Of a stretch of 64,000 nt of DNA, positions 62,331 through 64,000 are shown one piece after another. The notes under the pieces are model-generated. The model was not told where the DNA came from, made no database searches, and worked only from the letters and a program-made list of their open reading frames with translations. Each line of letters opens with the position of its first letter. Position 1 is the first letter of the stretch. Position numbers and translations under genes: made by a program. The stretch spans positions 1,986,300 to 2,050,299 of the forward strand of contig NC_089852.1 in assembly GCF_036373705.1 (NCBI RefSeq). The letters are read 5' to 3'. This stretch comes from Amia ocellicauda (taxonomy: Eukaryota > Chordata > Actinopteri > Amiiformes > Amiidae).

Positions 62331-63140
62331 AGAGCAGACAGACAGACAGACGGACGGACGGGGTTTCAAGTAGTCGGAGTCCCAAAGGAGTGACCGCACA
62401 TTAGATATATCAAATTAGATATTGCAAATTCTGATTTATAGTCTTGTGTCTCTATATCCACAGGCACACACGTTCTCTCTATTGTCCTTATGTGTCTGTT
62501 TTCTGGAAAACAGCTCCGGCTGCACAGCCACACTTGGCACGTCTGTGTAAGATGCACTGGATAGTCCAACACAGTTAAAATGCCACAACCAGTGTGTGAA
62601 AGAGCAAGCATTGCGACTTGTATTTACACATCTGTTGTACTACCACCACTACAACGACTACTACTAGTAATACCGTGCGTTATCACACAACCACAAAAGC
62701 TACGAGAAGCAGCATGTTTTGGGAAAAGACTAAATATCACTCCAGGAATTTATGTTGGAAAAACACCGCCTTTTGATAACGACCCACCCAGCTCCACCCA
62801 CACTATGAGCCGGACTGAAGAGCCGGTCCGCTTTGTCCGAGACGTGAAATGAAAAGAAAGCAAAATGTGCACAGATGCACATCCCTGCTGGTGCAGCCTG
62901 CAGAGCCGGCTGTATCCATTTATCTGACAGCAGCTGCAGCACAAACCCCGGATCTGAGCACGACTGCCTTCTTGTCTTCCAGCAACAGCCCCCTACGAGG
63001 GTCCAACGAGGCACCTCGCCCCCCACCATGGAAGTCTGATGAGGCACAACCCATCCCAGAGGCACCTCACCACGGAGGGCTAATGGGGCATCCACACCCA
63101 AGGTCTGACGAGCCATCGCCACCCAAAGCCTGTTGATGGT
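62331..63140. other. upstream of PFKFB4, no gene recognised
   Basis: Unique-looking sequence. The segment 62,990-63,140 has repeated GAGGCACCTC and TCTGACGAG-like words and may belong to the LINE 3' region that follows. Confidence 0.4.
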
Positions 63141-63149
63141 CCAACCCCC

Positions 63150-63572
63150 CTAACCCCAATGGCGGGCGAGAGGCCTCCTCCACAGGGAAGAGCACAGCCA
63201 GCAGCACCGATCAAGAACTTTCTGATCTCTTGCTGCTGTAATAACTATACTGCCTGGAGGGGAGGCGACCATTAGGCCTGAGCCCTAAGCCATGGACCCC
63301 AGAGATTCATTTTCTCCTACATGCCATCCATAGGAGTTTTTTGTTTTTCTCTCCTCCGTGCCTAAATGGTTTATTTACTTAAATGTTCACTCACTTTATT
63401 CTAGATCATGTAAAATGCTTTACAGGTCTATATTTGATTTTATTGTATTTATGTATTTTATTTTGCTGTACGTTTGTTGTATGTTTACCAGTCTGTAAAG
63501 CGCTCTGTGGAGTGCTCTCTACCCTGCAAAGGGCACGATACAAATAAAAATTGATTGATTGATTGATTTGTA
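63150..63572 (+). mobile_element. LINE 3' UTR with ATTGATTG tail
   Basis: Ends with TCTGTAAAGCGCTCTGTGGA, then a short spacer and GGGCACGATACAAATAAAAA and (TTGA)n. This is the typical 3' structure of fish LINEs of the L2 group (GTAAAGCGCT...TACAAATAAA plus a 4-base tail repeat). No ORF remains. Confidence 0.7.
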
Positions 63573-63589
63573 ACATTTGCTCAATAGTG

Positions 63590-63635
63590 GATCATCCCTG
63601 TCATGCCAATAAAGCACACATTGGATTTGAAAATA
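63590..63635 (+). mobile_element. second L2-type LINE tail
   Basis: CCTGTCATGCCAATAAAGCA followed by CACATTGGATTTGAAAATAC is the same ending as the copy at 46.2 kb. It lies directly after the previous LINE tail. Confidence 0.55.
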
Positions 63636-63679
63636 CAGCATTAATAACATATTAGACTATTACTGACTTTGTAAACTAA

Positions 63680-64000
63680 AGGCATTTCTTCCACTTGACG
63701 GGGAGCAGAAAATCACGCATCACTTCTCGCTGTTGTTTTGCTCGATCTGGCGCAACCTGACACCCTCTGCTTTGGGTACCGTAACTGCTCGAGACTGAGC
63801 GCCCCCCAAACTGACGCAAACAGCCGCCGGGGGCCGGGCGGTTCACCGCAAACCAGGGAAATAAGAGCAAAACACTGCGAAGTGCGGACGGAGCAGCGCA
63901 GCACCCGGCGGCTGCGGCCCTCATGCCCGGCACATGGGCCGAGGATGCGCCTTCCGCCTCCGCCAATAGCAGCGAGAGCAACGCCGGGGGAGGGGCGTGA
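63680..64000. promoter_or_regulatory. CpG-rich edge sequence, possible promoter of a gene beyond the window
   Basis: CpG density rises from about 63,780 to the end, with a CCAAT box at 63,963-63,967 (CGCCAATAGC) and a GC box-like GGGGGAGGGGCG at 63,987. No coding frame can be assigned. Confidence 0.35.

Overview
This window is vertebrate nuclear DNA, most likely from a ray-finned fish. Five intron-rich protein-coding genes can be assembled exon by exon. All their coding exons join in frame at GT/AG junctions, and the predicted lengths are close to those of the known orthologs where that can be compared. Introns are short and full of microsatellites and minisatellites. The interspersed repeats are a CR1-type LINE, L2-type LINE tails, a tRNA-derived SINE with a tail reading roughly CCCTGGATAAGGGCGTCTGCTAAG, and hAT-type DNA elements. 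From memory these resemble repeats of gar, bowfin or sturgeon more than those of teleosts; that placement is an inference.

Layout from left to right: QRICH1 (minus strand, coding 7,740 to 2,544, with a likely untranslated first exon near 12.1-12.35 kb); a gene-poor gap from 12.5 to 15.1 kb; QARS1 (minus, 23 coding exons, 26,180 to 15,355); a short, apparently divergent promoter interval; OGG1 (plus, 28,726 to 31,131), which lies just downstream of a 1.3 kb minisatellite; an unassigned candidate gene at about 32.0-33.1 kb; a gene-poor stretch to 40.6 kb; PRRT3 (plus, three coding exons, 40,744 to 49,469); a repeat-bearing spacer; PFKFB4 (minus, 14 coding exons, 62,131 to 52,518); and a LINE 3' end and GC-rich sequence at the right edge.

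The genes are housekeeping or regulatory and are not a functional cluster: a glutamine-rich nuclear regulator, glutaminyl-tRNA synthetase, the 8-oxoguanine DNA glycosylase, a proline-rich multipass membrane protein, and the bifunctional enzyme that sets fructose-2,6-bisphosphate. The grouping does carry information: in human, QRICH1, QARS1 and PFKFB4 lie in 3p21 while OGG1 and PRRT3 lie in 3p25, so the window joins parts of two human 3p blocks.

I found no wholly new biological system. The points most worth checking are: a His codon where vertebrate OGG1 has the base-reading Gln315; two copies of an unrecognised AT-rich retroposon with clear target-site duplications; tandem duplication of a QARS1 splice donor; two PFKFB4 donors lying at the edge of a GT microsatellite and of a G-quadruplex-like tract; a 34-residue glutamine run in QRICH1; and a CRE-bearing candidate gene near 32 kb. 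Exon limits come from reading splice sites and known protein families by eye; transcripts were not available.
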